Source: Cyanobacteria bacterium SZAS-4 (GTDB taxonomy: Bacteria > Cyanobacteriota > Vampirovibrionia > Obscuribacterales > Obscuribacteraceae). From it: a stretch of DNA of 64,000 bases. Both the position numbers and the translations under genes were made by a program. Below, in pieces: positions 8,461-17,396 of the stretch; position 1 is the stretch's first letter; each line of letters begins with the position of its first letter. The notes beneath the pieces are model-generated. The model was not told where the DNA came from. It saw only the letters and a program-made list of their open reading frames with translations, and did no database searches. The stretch spans positions 1 through 64,000 of the forward strand of contig JAFEAT010000012.1 in the NCBI GenBank assembly GCA_018266255.1. Direction: 5' to 3'.

Positions 8461-8508
8461 TTAGTTAGTTAGTTAGTTTGTTTGTTTGTTTGTTTGTTTG
8501 TTTGTTTG
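8457..8508. repeat. Simple repeat (TTAG)5(TTTG)8
   Basis: Five TTAG units (8457-8476, the first overlapping the stop codon of the DUF1963 gene) run directly into eight TTTG units (8477-8508). The array ends 10 bp before the GGAGG ribosome site of the serine hydrolase gene. Tetranucleotide arrays in this position can change length by slipped-strand mispairing and so alter promoter or leader spacing. Confidence 0.9.
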
Positions 8509-8534
8509 TTTAAACCTGGAGGTTGAACTGGGAA

Positions 8535-9893
8535 GTGAGTAAGGGTATCCGTTGGCAGGCGCAGTATTTGGGGATTCTGTTTTCGTTATCATTGTTTTTT
8601 ACTGGAGCAGTTGCTGCTGGTGCAGCTGATACTCCAGACATGGAAGATCCATCGCCTGATACCGCTGATAGTGCCGCCGCTAGCACGAGTCCGCAATTGC
8701 CTCCTGGCGTTGCGACCGCTGGCATGAATCCTCAAATGGCCTCGGGAACTACTCCCGCTCCTCAAATCCCGATTACTGATGGTGGACCGCAACTCAAACA
8801 ATTCGACCAGATTATGCAGACGATCATGGGAAACTATAACGTTCCTGGCGGAGCCCTGGCGATTGCAAAAGACGGAAAATTAGTTTTAGCTCGCGGATAC
8901 GGATATGCCGATCTGCAAAATGGAAGACTCTTTTCTCCGACAACACTGTTTAGCATGGCCAGCGTGACGAAAGCCGTGACAGGGGTTGCAGCGCTCCGAT
9001 TAGTTGATGAAGGTCGTCTGAATCTGGACGATACGCTCTACAACATTCTAGGAAAACCAAAATTAGGAAATGTGCAAGACCCACGTGTAATGACTATTAC
9101 GGTTCGTCAGCTGTTGCATCACTCAGCTGGATGGAAAACAGATTTCGTCGGTTATGACCAGCCCACATACAATTCCCTCACTCGGAATGGACCAATTCCT
9201 TTTGAAACTTTATTGCTGTTCGTAATGGCAAATAAACCGCTAGACTATGCGCCTGGTGCTGAGTGTCACTATTCGAACTTTCAGTTCGGTGCTCTCAAAA
9301 GTGTCATCGAACACGCGTCTGGGCAAAATTTTGAAACCTACGTAAATGAGCATGTCATGCAGCCGATGGGTGTTCGGGACAATCGCCTCGAGCCTGAGCG
9401 CGGCATTTATTTGCCGAATGAAGCCCATCGATATTCGCCGGTGCTTCGACCGCTACCGGGAGGGCATCCCAACGGGCAGGTGACGGGATCGCTCGGCAGT
9501 TGGGAATCTTCGGTTGTCGATATGTGCAAATTTCTTACCGCAGTTGACGGAACACGAACAAAACCTTTTCTATCCAAAGCAAGTTTTGATCAAATGGTGG
9601 CACCTGTCCCAGCACCAGTTGCGGTGCGAGAAAATGGAAGCACGTTTGGGTTAGGATGGGATTCCGTCAAGACGACGCCCGACGGTATCTTGTTTGAAAA
9701 GAACGGTGGCGTGCCTGGTGTGCACACATATATCGAGCACTTGCCTAACAATGTGGACTGGGTCGTGATCTTCAACGGAACCGGCGTCGACCAAAAGCCA
9801 AAGGTAATGGGAGCAGCGTTGCGCTCACTGCATCAAGCGCTGTCGGATGTAAAAGATTGGCCGCAGATTGATCTGTTTCAGCGATATCAGTAA
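8535..9893 (+). CDS. Secreted serine hydrolase (beta-lactamase / S12 family)
   Basis: The open frame allows TTG 8523, but that codon touches the GGAGG (8518-8522); GTG 8535 leaves 12 nt and is preferred, giving 452 residues. An N-terminal signal segment (YLGILFSLSLFF) leads to a Pro/Ser/Thr-rich spacer. The catalytic domain carries the SxxK motif (SVTK, about residue 143), the YxN motif (YSN, about 246), and a C-terminal EKNGGVPG that stands for the third KTG-like box. The phrase VDEGRLNLDDTL is typical of the class C beta-lactamase / D-alanyl-D-alanine carboxypeptidase / esterase group. Likely a periplasmic esterase or peptidase; true beta-lactam hydrolysis is unproven. Its end lies 10 nt from the end of the convergent regulator gene. 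Confidence 0.85.
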   Translation: MSKGIRWQAQYLGILFSLSLFFTGAVAAGAADTPDMEDPSPDTADSAAASTSPQLPPGVATAGMNPQMASGTTPAPQIPITDGGPQLKQFDQIMQTIMGNYNVPGGALAIAKDGKLVLARGYGYADLQNGRLFSPTTLFSMASVTKAVTGVAALRLVDEGRLNLDDTLYNILGKPKLGNVQDPRVMTITVRQLLHHSAGWKTDFVGYDQPTYNSLTRNGPIPFETLLLFVMANKPLDYAPGAECHYSNFQFGALKSVIEHASGQNFETYVNEHVMQPMGVRDNRLEPERGIYLPNEAHRYSPVLRPLPGGHPNGQVTGSLGSWESSVVDMCKFLTAVDGTRTKPFLSKASFDQMVAPVPAPVAVRENGSTFGLGWDSVKTTPDGILFEKNGGVPGVHTYIEHLPNNVDWVVIFNGTGVDQKPKVMGAALRSLHQALSDVKDWPQIDLFQRYQ

Positions 9894-9903
9894 CCGCAGC
9901 CGA

Positions 9904-10575
9904 TCAAGACTTCATTCGGTAGCCTTCGTTGTAGAGTGTTTCGATTAAGTCGAACTTTTCGCCTTCACTCAACTTTGCTCGCAGTCTGTTCAAGCAGCTT
10001 GTCACCGCCCGCTCAGTCGCGTCAGTGTCTTGCGGCCAAACTTGCTCGATTATTTGCGCCGACGTGAATACTCTATCAAGGTGCGTCATGAAAAACTCTA
10101 AGAGTGAAAATTCGGTCGGTAATAGTTTTACCGCGACACCATTTTTGGTGACAATGTGCTGCTTCTGGTCGAGCGAAATGTTTTTCACTACTACGAGATG
10201 CGAATTGTCCGTTGGTGTTCGACGTAAGAGAGCTCTCACACGCGCTTGCAGCTCTTTCAAATGGAACGGTTTGGTCAAGTAATCATCTGCACCGAGGTCG
10301 AGACCGCGTTCTTTTTCTTCGATTGTTTTGCGACCCGTCACCATTAGAATAGATACCGGACGCTTCTGGTGCCGAATTGTTTTGCAAATTTCCAGACCGT
10401 CTGCGCCTGGCAAATTCAAGTCGAGAACTAGCAAGTCATATTGGCTGACACGCAGCATGTCTAGCGCTTCATCGCCACTCAGCGCAACTTCTACAACGTG
10501 ATGTTCGCTACGCAAAACATGCGCGACTGTCTCAGCCATTTCTTTTTCGTCTTCGACAACCAGAATTTTCGCCAT
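9904..10575 (-). CDS. OmpR-family response regulator
   Basis: 223 residues. The receiver domain (1-118) has the acidic pair in VVEDE, the phosphoacceptor Asp52 in LVLDLNLP, the Thr in MVTG and the Lys in LTKPF. The winged-helix DNA-binding domain (about 128-223) has LLPTEFSLLEFF and the recognition region ATERAVTSCLNRLRAKL. The sensor kinase gene lies 17 nt upstream on the same strand, so the two form a cognate pair. The stimulus is unknown. Confidence 0.93.
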   Translation of the reverse strand: MAKILVVEDEKEMAETVAHVLRSEHHVVEVALSGDEALDMLRVSQYDLLVLDLNLPGADGLEICKTIRHQKRPVSILMVTGRKTIEEKERGLDLGADDYLTKPFHLKELQARVRALLRRTPTDNSHLVVVKNISLDQKQHIVTKNGVAVKLLPTEFSLLEFFMTHLDRVFTSAQIIEQVWPQDTDATERAVTSCLNRLRAKLSEGEKFDLIETLYNEGYRMKS

Positions 10576-10592
10576 CAGATCTCCGCGTCTTG

Positions 10593-11726
10593 TTATGAAG
10601 CTTTTGTCTTATCCGGAATGCTAAACCAAAACGAGCTACCGTTACCGTTTTCACTGAACACTCCGATTCGACCGTCGTGCCCTTCTACGAGTGCTTTGCA
10701 AATTGCAAGTCCCAAACCGCGCCCACCTTTTTTCTTTGCGTCATCTTTTTCGACTTGATGAAACCGCTGAAAAATCAATTGCTGTTCGGATTTCGGAACG
10801 CCTCTTCCTTGATCTGTCACAGAGACGTGGATCGCTCCATCCTTCGCTACTGCAGCCAATGCTACCGTGCCCTGCGGCGGTGAAAATTTGATTGCATTCG
10901 ATATAAAATTCATGACCACTTGTTTCAATCGACTTTCGTCTCCAAACAAATTTAGATCAGTCGATTGTACTTTCAAAGTTACTTCTTTCGATGTAGCAAA
11001 ATCTTGCATCAGGTCCGCCGATTCTTCCAACAGATTTGCCACAGGAAACCATTCTGGCACAAGGTCGATTTTGCCCGATTCCAGGCGCTCTACGGTCAAC
11101 AGGTCATCCACCAGTTTGACCAAATGTCCCACACTCTTCTCGGCTTTCTTTGCCAAATTCAAATCGCCTTCAGTCAATTCATCGAGATTCTTCGATGCGA
11201 TAAATTCCAATGCCAACTGCACACTTGCCAGCGGTGTTGCCATATCGTGACTGACCATAGCAATCAATTCTTGCTTCAACCTTTGAAATTCGCGGCGTTC
11301 AGTGATGTCCATCACAGTGGCGAGTAGGGCTGCGTTATTAGAGATTGGAAATTCTGTCAGCGAAAGTTCGATTGGAATGCTTGGTCCAAGACTGGCTTTA
11401 GATTCCAGCTCAATTGCACCACCTCGATTTTTCACGTCTTCGAGGAACGTCGAAAACGATTCTGGTGCTTGCTTTTCAAATAAATCTAGCAAGCTGCAAC
11501 CAACCCAATCTTCGCTGCTGATGCCAAAGATTCTGGCTGTTTTCCGATTGGTGAGTTGAATTGTGCCTTCGCGATCTACTACAAGTAAGCCGACCGGCAA
11601 GCTCTCGCACAGCAAGCCAAATCGAGATTTGGCATCAAGTGGTGCTTCTTCGTTGCGTGGGGTCTGCAAGGTCGCGGCTCGTTCGTATTCAGGCGATTGG
11701 GCTATTTTATGATAGTTTATCAACAT
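10593..11726 (-). CDS. PAS-domain sensor histidine kinase
   Basis: The frame is open to 11861, but the sequence before ATG 11726 (LINYHKIAQ) is not protein-like and that ATG is taken as start, giving 377 residues. A PAS domain at about 40-150 (VGLLVVDREGTIQLTN) is followed by a HisKA dimerisation helix with the phosphorylated His in VSHDMATP, which departs from the usual HELRTP, and a HATPase domain with N-box FISNAIKFSP, G1 DQGRGV and G2 GGRGLGLAI. There is no membrane segment, so it is a cytoplasmic kinase, probably sensing a ligand or redox state through the PAS. It is followed by its response regulator. Confidence 0.88.
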   Translation of the reverse strand: MLINYHKIAQSPEYERAATLQTPRNEEAPLDAKSRFGLLCESLPVGLLVVDREGTIQLTNRKTARIFGISSEDWVGCSLLDLFEKQAPESFSTFLEDVKNRGGAIELESKASLGPSIPIELSLTEFPISNNAALLATVMDITERREFQRLKQELIAMVSHDMATPLASVQLALEFIASKNLDELTEGDLNLAKKAEKSVGHLVKLVDDLLTVERLESGKIDLVPEWFPVANLLEESADLMQDFATSKEVTLKVQSTDLNLFGDESRLKQVVMNFISNAIKFSPPQGTVALAAVAKDGAIHVSVTDQGRGVPKSEQQLIFQRFHQVEKDDAKKKGGRGLGLAICKALVEGHDGRIGVFSENGNGSSFWFSIPDKTKAS

Positions 11727-11879
11727 AATCGTCCAGTCCAGCTCCTTGTGGCCCAGTCGATCCCTGAAAAGGCGGCCGGCTTTGCAACAGGGTATGATTG
11801 AACAGGAAAACCCGTTTTGTTCGCGCCGTGGCAAACCAACTGACCCTGTAGATCCCGTCAATCAGCGAATTTTACTGAC

Positions 11880-14009
11880 ATGCAAGCGAAAGAGCCTAAG
11901 AAAGTACATGTCAAGCTTGACTGCGATATTTGCGGCAAACCTTTCAAAGCTAAAAATCGCGGCTCATTGACGGGCTGGATCTTCGGTGAAGAGTCTGTTC
12001 CAGGACCCAAAGATGCGGATAAGTTTTGCAGTTGCGGTGAGGAGGACACGCACAAGCCATTCGGTAACGTAAAGCTTGTCGAGACAGAAACGGCGGCAAT
12101 TGCTGCAACACCTGCAACACCTGCTCCACCCAAAAAGCCTGAACTTCCGGCCGATGCAAATGTCGGTCGGAAAATCGCTGACCGTTACGAAATCCGAGGC
12201 GTCATAGGCGAAGGCGGCATGAGCACGGTCTATAGAGTGCACGACTCAGTGCTGGACAAAACGCTGGCGCTGAAAATGTTGCGTAAGGAATTCATTCTAA
12301 ACGAGACGAGCATCAAGCGATTCGAACAAGAGGCAAAAGCTGTCAGGTCGCTGACTCATCCACATTTAGCTACGGTTTACGACCACGGACGAAGTGAGGA
12401 TGGCTCACCATATTTGGTGATGGATTACATCGAAGGCGATAGTCTCGCTGAACTTTTGAAGAAAGAAATTTTTCTGGATGTTCCGCGTGCACTGGCTATC
12501 AGTCTACAGATTTGCACGGCAGTAAGCTATGCGCACGAACATGGTGTGATTCACCGAGACCTGAAACCAGAAAATATCATTTTGACAAATGCTGGAGCAG
12601 ATTTTGATTTTGTAAAATTGATAGATTTTGGAATCGCTAAATTCGATTCGGAAAATGGTCTCTCAACTCAGCGAGTTACTCAGACCGGCGAGATCTTTGG
12701 CAGCCCACTCTACATGAGCCCTGAGCAGTGCATGGGCTATCCACTCGACGTGCGTTCTGACGTCTATTCGCTTGGCTGTGTGATGTACGAGTTGGTGACT
12801 GGAAAGCCACCACTTGCGGGCGAAAATCCGGTGCAGACGATCTTCAAACATTTGAACGAAATGCCCGCACCATTGAGTGTTGAGTTCAAACAGTTGAACG
12901 TTCCGCGTGGTTTTGAAGTGCTAGTAATGAAGGCGTTGCAGAAAAAACCGGAAGATCGTTATCAAACAGTTGAAGAATTGCGCCGAGATTTGCGACTGGT
13001 TTGGCTCGGGCAAGACATCAGTAAATCCGCTAGTAAAACCAAATCTAGCGTTCCCTTCTATAAGTCAAAGAATACTCTGTATGTGGTTGCAACAGGTGCT
13101 TTCATTTACGCCGTTGTTGCATCTGTTTTGTTGTTTCAGCAGATGACTGCAAAAAACACGACGCCGACTGCTTCTCCGACAGTGCGTCCTGCTGATGTGC
13201 TTCTCAATCCACCGCGGAACGTGGAAGCTGAGGCTATGACTCTGGCACCGGCAGCCCTTCATCTGGAGGACCACGAGCTGCTTAAAACCAATGAACCAGC
13301 TCGATTAGACTGGCGATTTCCGCAGCGCGAATTTAGTGATTTGACATTTGATCTAAATTTCCACGATGAATTGCCAAAAGGTCCTGTGCTTTTTTTGCGG
13401 CTGTACGAGGGTGCTATCGGAAAAAACCATTTTTATATTGGCTTCCAGACTAATTTACATGACCCAGAGAAGGCTCATTCTCCTGGTCACGGAATGATCT
13501 ATTCACGATGGGGCACCGATAAGCTGTCTGATGCGCGCATCGTCAAACCAGGCGGATTTGCAGATGCCAATCCGGAAACTCCTTTCGTTGGTATCAGGCG
13601 CATTTATCCGTGGGGTGCGCATCGCTATCGCATTCGGCTATCTCAAGGAGAGCGCGATGATAAGGGCGTTTGGTATGTTCTGTCGATCGAGAATTTAGAC
13701 ACAAAAGAAGTGCAAGAAATGGGCTCGCTCAAGTTTCCGAAAGAGAACGGCCAGTATCCTTTGATTAAAGACAGAGGATGGACGATGCTTCAAATTTTGC
13801 GTGGTGTCAAATATCAAAAGGATGTGCCGCATTGGCGTGTCTCGTTTGAAAAGGTTCGCATTGGCAAGGATTTGATTAGACCACAGAATATCCAAGTTGA
13901 TTTCAAACAGAGTGAAGCGGCTGATGTTTTTGTCAAAGACGAAGACAAGCAAGGCGGCACGATCGAGTTGCTAATGCAGCCGTATGCGAAGAACCAGCAT
14001 TCGGAATGA
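11880..14009 (+). CDS. Membrane Ser/Thr protein kinase with zinc-binding head
   Basis: 709 residues. Residues 15-52 hold a putative zinc site (CDIC ... CSC). The Hanks-type kinase domain covers about 103-375: glycine loop GEGGMSTVYRV, Lys132 in LALKML, HRDLKPEN (Asp227), DFGIAKF (Asp249) and SPEQ. All catalytic residues are present, so it should be active. A single membrane helix at about 399-421 separates it from a 280-residue extracytoplasmic domain rich in beta pattern and aromatics (YIGFQTNL, YPWGAHRYRIRL, WTMLQILRGV) that I cannot assign but that looks like a carbohydrate- or ligand-binding sandwich. It is probably a receptor kinase relaying an envelope signal. Confidence 0.9.
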   Translation: MQAKEPKKVHVKLDCDICGKPFKAKNRGSLTGWIFGEESVPGPKDADKFCSCGEEDTHKPFGNVKLVETETAAIAATPATPAPPKKPELPADANVGRKIADRYEIRGVIGEGGMSTVYRVHDSVLDKTLALKMLRKEFILNETSIKRFEQEAKAVRSLTHPHLATVYDHGRSEDGSPYLVMDYIEGDSLAELLKKEIFLDVPRALAISLQICTAVSYAHEHGVIHRDLKPENIILTNAGADFDFVKLIDFGIAKFDSENGLSTQRVTQTGEIFGSPLYMSPEQCMGYPLDVRSDVYSLGCVMYELVTGKPPLAGENPVQTIFKHLNEMPAPLSVEFKQLNVPRGFEVLVMKALQKKPEDRYQTVEELRRDLRLVWLGQDISKSASKTKSSVPFYKSKNTLYVVATGAFIYAVVASVLLFQQMTAKNTTPTASPTVRPADVLLNPPRNVEAEAMTLAPAALHLEDHELLKTNEPARLDWRFPQREFSDLTFDLNFHDELPKGPVLFLRLYEGAIGKNHFYIGFQTNLHDPEKAHSPGHGMIYSRWGTDKLSDARIVKPGGFADANPETPFVGIRRIYPWGAHRYRIRLSQGERDDKGVWYVLSIENLDTKEVQEMGSLKFPKENGQYPLIKDRGWTMLQILRGVKYQKDVPHWRVSFEKVRIGKDLIRPQNIQVDFKQSEAADVFVKDEDKQGGTIELLMQPYAKNQHSE

Positions 14010-14210
14010 ATGCTGGCCTTGGCTCTCTCTGAAACCGGTGAAGTAATTCGAAACCACCGACTTTGGGCAAGAGGCGATTGGTTTCGACTAATTCATACTA
14101 AATGGAGAATTTCTCAATTTTGTGGCAAGTCTTGGAATCTTTCTTCCAGCGCGCAAAAGTCAAGCCCTGTGCAGTATACGGCGTTTCCATGACCTGGATT
14201 GGCCATCCTT

Positions 14211-14224
14211 AAGCGATATCGCTT
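14211..14224. repeat. 14-bp perfect palindrome between convergent genes
   Basis: AAGCGATATCGCTT is fully self-complementary and lies in the 245-nt gap between the kinase gene and the convergent ovoA gene. No T-run flanks it, so it is not a standard terminator. Nothing else recognisable is in the gap (14010-14254). Confidence 0.4.
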
Positions 14225-14254
14225 TAGCGCTGTATTTGGATAGACTATTTCTTC

Positions 14255-16654
14255 TTAGCGGCGGCGCCAGACCGAAGCCAGGGCGGTTATCAGCTGATAT
14301 TTCCGTTGATGTTCTCTGATAAGAAGCGGCATATCGAATTTTTCAAGCAATTCGAACTCGGGGCTCATTCGCTCTATGAGGGATTCTTCAGAAGTGAGCG
14401 CCGCCTCTTTTTGACCACCGAACCAGAGCTCTTTCGGTGTGAAGCTTTCCATCCAGGTGAACGGGGTGGTCATAACCACTAGTCCACCCCGACGAACGAT
14501 GCCTCTTGGACCGCTCAGGCGGGATAGGCAAGACATCGGGCTGGGCAGTCTGCAAATGAGATTGGCAAGCAATACTGCGTCGAAATCCACAAGCTCGGGT
14601 GGAAGCGCGCACGCGTCTGCCCTGCGGAAGTCTATTCGCTGTGCTGATGATTTGTCGATCGCGGCTTCTAACTCAATTGTTTGTTCGCCTTCGGTTCTGC
14701 ATTTGAATCGAATGGAGCCATCCGCTTGAAGCCGTTTTGCAGCATCGATAAACGATTGACTTAAGTCCAACGCGGTAACTGCGGAATATTTTTCTGCAAG
14801 TTTGAATGAGGAACCACCGACTGCGCAGCCTATATCGAGAGCACGTTCGGGATTGATTCCAAGTTTGTCGGTCCACTTCATCACTAGTTCAGCGCAGCGC
14901 TGAGGAAACTCAGTTAGGTCACGGCTAATGAAGGTGAACGGCATCTGTATTTCTGCTGGAGCAAAGTGCAGGGTCAGATACTCATTGAGAATCGACTCTC
15001 TTTCGTATGGATTATCTTTGCTTTCGGAAGCATTAATTTTGACGACGCCACCGTTGCCGGTGCTGGTGACGATGCGAAATCCTGCGTGTTGGAAGAAGTG
15101 CGGACGAAAGTGGAAACGAGCCCAGGTAGTGGCTTCATCACCTGTGCTGATGAATGATCCGCCAAGGATCATCTGGTGTTCTCCATCAAAACAGGGAACG
15201 CTAAAATCGTCGTAGAATTTGTTGACGGTGAATCCATCGAGCGGATTAAATTCATCCTCGCACCACTGCCAAACATTCCCAAACAGATCGCCAGGGTGCT
15301 CGTCGTTGCTTGTGCCGACGTCGAGCCCCACTGGGCGTTCGGCTCCGGAAGCCAAATTCAGGTTGAATTGTGCCGGTTCGGACTTGTTTAATGTTCTCAG
15401 GCGATGGTGCTCTGCTTCTGTGATTAGTCTGTACTGTTTTGTCGAATCATCTTTATTCGATTCAGCGGTTGCATATTTATCTGTTTCAGATTTCCACTTG
15501 CAGTAGGCTTCTGCTTCGTAGAAATTGACCACAGCTGGCCAAGACCATTGCATAGGCACGAGTTCGAAGCAAGTTCTCAACTTGTAGTGGTGAAGACCCG
15601 ACGGACCTTCCAGCTTCCAGAATGTTGGAAACTTTGTATTTCTGAAGGACCGCCACTTCCAACCCTGCGTGCTCCAAAACCGCTGTTCAAGGTAACTTCC
15701 AGACGCTACGAATTTATAGAATTCGCCATTGCTAATGAGATTCTGTGATGCCCTGAAAGCGCCTACTTTTGCCAGTCTGTGTCCATATTCATTGTCCCAG
15801 CCGAAGAATGGTGCATCGACAGGTTTCCCGATGTCTACCGTGCCTGCATCGACGGAAATCATTTTGTTAGTTGGGTAGTCTCTACCTTCGATTGGCGGAA
15901 ACACCGAATCACTATCGGACACGTCGAGGTGTAAGTTCGGCCATGCTTCAGGACGTCGAACACATTCGATCGGTAACTCCCTAATCAGTACTGATGAAGT
16001 CTCAAGATGGATGCGCTCATGCTCGAAGCCCATAAATAGTGTCCAGAGCGGATCTAAAGGTCTGATAGGCGCATGACCTTCGTTCAATCCTTCATGCTCG
16101 GCGATGATTTTGGTAATAAGACGATAGACCTGCTTACGATAGTTATGCAATTCAGTCAGCTCTGGCCACTGCATCGTATTCTTGGACATGTCGTCCCACG
16201 ACATCTCATCGACTCCTGTTTCGAACAAGCTCTCAAACTCAGCGTTCACCGCTGACGGTATAAGTCCGGCCAGTCGCAGTTTGTTGACGTAGAGCACTGC
16301 CTGATGTACGTAGTAGAACACGAGTGGATGACGCAACCCGTGATACGGCACGCGATAGAACACATCAGGTGACGCCAGTCCTGAGAGTAAAACCTCCGTC
16401 AGAGTCCATGAGTTGTCGAAATATTCTTGCACTGAAGCTCTTGTGCAGTCAGCCAAGTTTGGAATTGGTAATGAGTGAATCTTCCCTTCCGCGTCAACGC
16501 CAGGGCACGAACCTGGCTCTGGTTTCAAGCCTGTCCACCAGTCACGCGAGCGCATCAATGTGTCTGCGCTCATCGGTACGGCACGGATAGATGGTGCCAC
16601 CGCCGACAGTTCTGCTTGAGGATTCATTTTCTCGACTTCCATATATGTTTCCAT
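14255..16654 (-). CDS. ovoA: OvoA: 5-histidylcysteine sulfoxide synthase / methyltransferase
   Basis: About 800 residues, the full three-part architecture of OvoA, the enzyme that joins cysteine to histidine (at C5) using oxygen and non-haem iron, the first step of ovothiol A synthesis. Part 1 (about 75-235) is the DinB-like domain with RHPLVFYYVHQ and the HxxxHxE iron site (HERIHLE). Part 2 (about 265-535) is the formylglycine-synthase-like domain (NVWQWCEDEF, GGSFIS, ARFHFRPHFFQHAGFR). Part 3 (about 550-800) is a SAM methyltransferase (LDIGCAVGGSSF) that would N-methylate the thiolhistidine. EgtB proteins lack part 3, and the part 1 wording fits OvoA better. Several ATG/TTG starts lie within 45 nt (16669, 16654, 16642, 16627); 16654 is preceded by AGG. 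The sulfoxide lyase OvoB is not recognised in this window. Confidence 0.88.
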   Translation of the reverse strand: METYMEVEKMNPQAELSAVAPSIRAVPMSADTLMRSRDWWTGLKPEPGSCPGVDAEGKIHSLPIPNLADCTRASVQEYFDNSWTLTEVLLSGLASPDVFYRVPYHGLRHPLVFYYVHQAVLYVNKLRLAGLIPSAVNAEFESLFETGVDEMSWDDMSKNTMQWPELTELHNYRKQVYRLITKIIAEHEGLNEGHAPIRPLDPLWTLFMGFEHERIHLETSSVLIRELPIECVRRPEAWPNLHLDVSDSDSVFPPIEGRDYPTNKMISVDAGTVDIGKPVDAPFFGWDNEYGHRLAKVGAFRASQNLISNGEFYKFVASGSYLEQRFWSTQGWKWRSFRNTKFPTFWKLEGPSGLHHYKLRTCFELVPMQWSWPAVVNFYEAEAYCKWKSETDKYATAESNKDDSTKQYRLITEAEHHRLRTLNKSEPAQFNLNLASGAERPVGLDVGTSNDEHPGDLFGNVWQWCEDEFNPLDGFTVNKFYDDFSVPCFDGEHQMILGGSFISTGDEATTWARFHFRPHFFQHAGFRIVTSTGNGGVVKINASESKDNPYERESILNEYLTLHFAPAEIQMPFTFISRDLTEFPQRCAELVMKWTDKLGINPERALDIGCAVGGSSFKLAEKYSAVTALDLSQSFIDAAKRLQADGSIRFKCRTEGEQTIELEAAIDKSSAQRIDFRRADACALPPELVDFDAVLLANLICRLPSPMSCLSRLSGPRGIVRRGGLVVMTTPFTWMESFTPKELWFGGQKEAALTSEESLIERMSPEFELLEKFDMPLLIREHQRKYQLITALASVWRRR

Positions 16655-16772
16655 TCGACCTGGCCGCAACTCAGCCGTTGATTTCGATTTCTATGACCGA
16701 TGTTGAAGCTAGAAAGTGTCCGTCGCGTGAACGCGACAGTATCTAGATTGTTCCTGTAGAGCCAAAGCTCGG

Positions 16773-17330
16773 CTATTTGTTCACAACGAGCGCTTTTAAT
16801 TTGGATTGCAGCTGTTTGACTTTCGCAGCTGTTTTCGGAAGGTGCTGTTTCAGTATATCCAAAGAATTTTGGTAATGAACTTTGGTCGCCTTCTTGTCGT
16901 TTAGCGAGTATGAGTCGATGCCCAAGCGCAATTCAGCATCAGCGACTTGCTCGCTGTTTGCACCATATTTCTTAGTCATCGCGGTCATCGCAGTTTTGTG
17001 CAACTCCATTGCATCTTTAAACTTCGATAGTTCCCACTTCGTATTGGCAAGATACATTTCGGCAGTGCAAGTTTCTGCACTTGCGCTATCTTTTTCGACG
17101 AACAGTTTTAAAGCTTGTTCGAATTTTTTCTCTGCCTGAATGTAGTTTCCATCGTCGTAAAATTTCACGCCATCCGCAAAGACGTCCTTTGGCTCAGCCG
17201 GCTTCATGCACCCGACACAGAGAAAACTCAGGATGAATATTGAAACTGGGGAAAGCTGTGATCGCCTGACAGGAGTTTTCAAAATCAACGCGCCTGCCTT
17301 TGTCAGAACGTATCTCAGCAATTCTCTCAC
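16773..17330 (-). CDS. TPR lipoprotein candidate
   Basis: 185 residues from GTG 17330. A long N-terminus ends in a hydrophobic stretch and Cys (FILSFLCVGC, Cys41), a near-consensus lipobox with Cys at -3, so lipid attachment is likely but not certain. The remainder is helical with TPR-like units (AEKKFEQALKLFVEKD, AMELHKTAMTAMTKKYG, ATKVHYQNSLDILKQ) of the kinesin-light-chain style. Probably an envelope-anchored scaffold. It is divergent from the phosphotransferase-like gene. Confidence 0.7.
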   Translation of the reverse strand: MRELLRYVLTKAGALILKTPVRRSQLSPVSIFILSFLCVGCMKPAEPKDVFADGVKFYDDGNYIQAEKKFEQALKLFVEKDSASAETCTAEMYLANTKWELSKFKDAMELHKTAMTAMTKKYGANSEQVADAELRLGIDSYSLNDKKATKVHYQNSLDILKQHLPKTAAKVKQLQSKLKALVVNK

Positions 17331-17396
17331 ATTTTCGTCGATTAGTAGCCTGTCTGGAAAGGGTGGTAGGGGCCCTGAAGTGCTATTCTGTGCGCC

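Noticed and set aside
14010..14192. 60-codon ORF starting right after the kinase stop
   Set aside because: Composition is not protein-like and no ribosome site is seen, despite the adjacent start.
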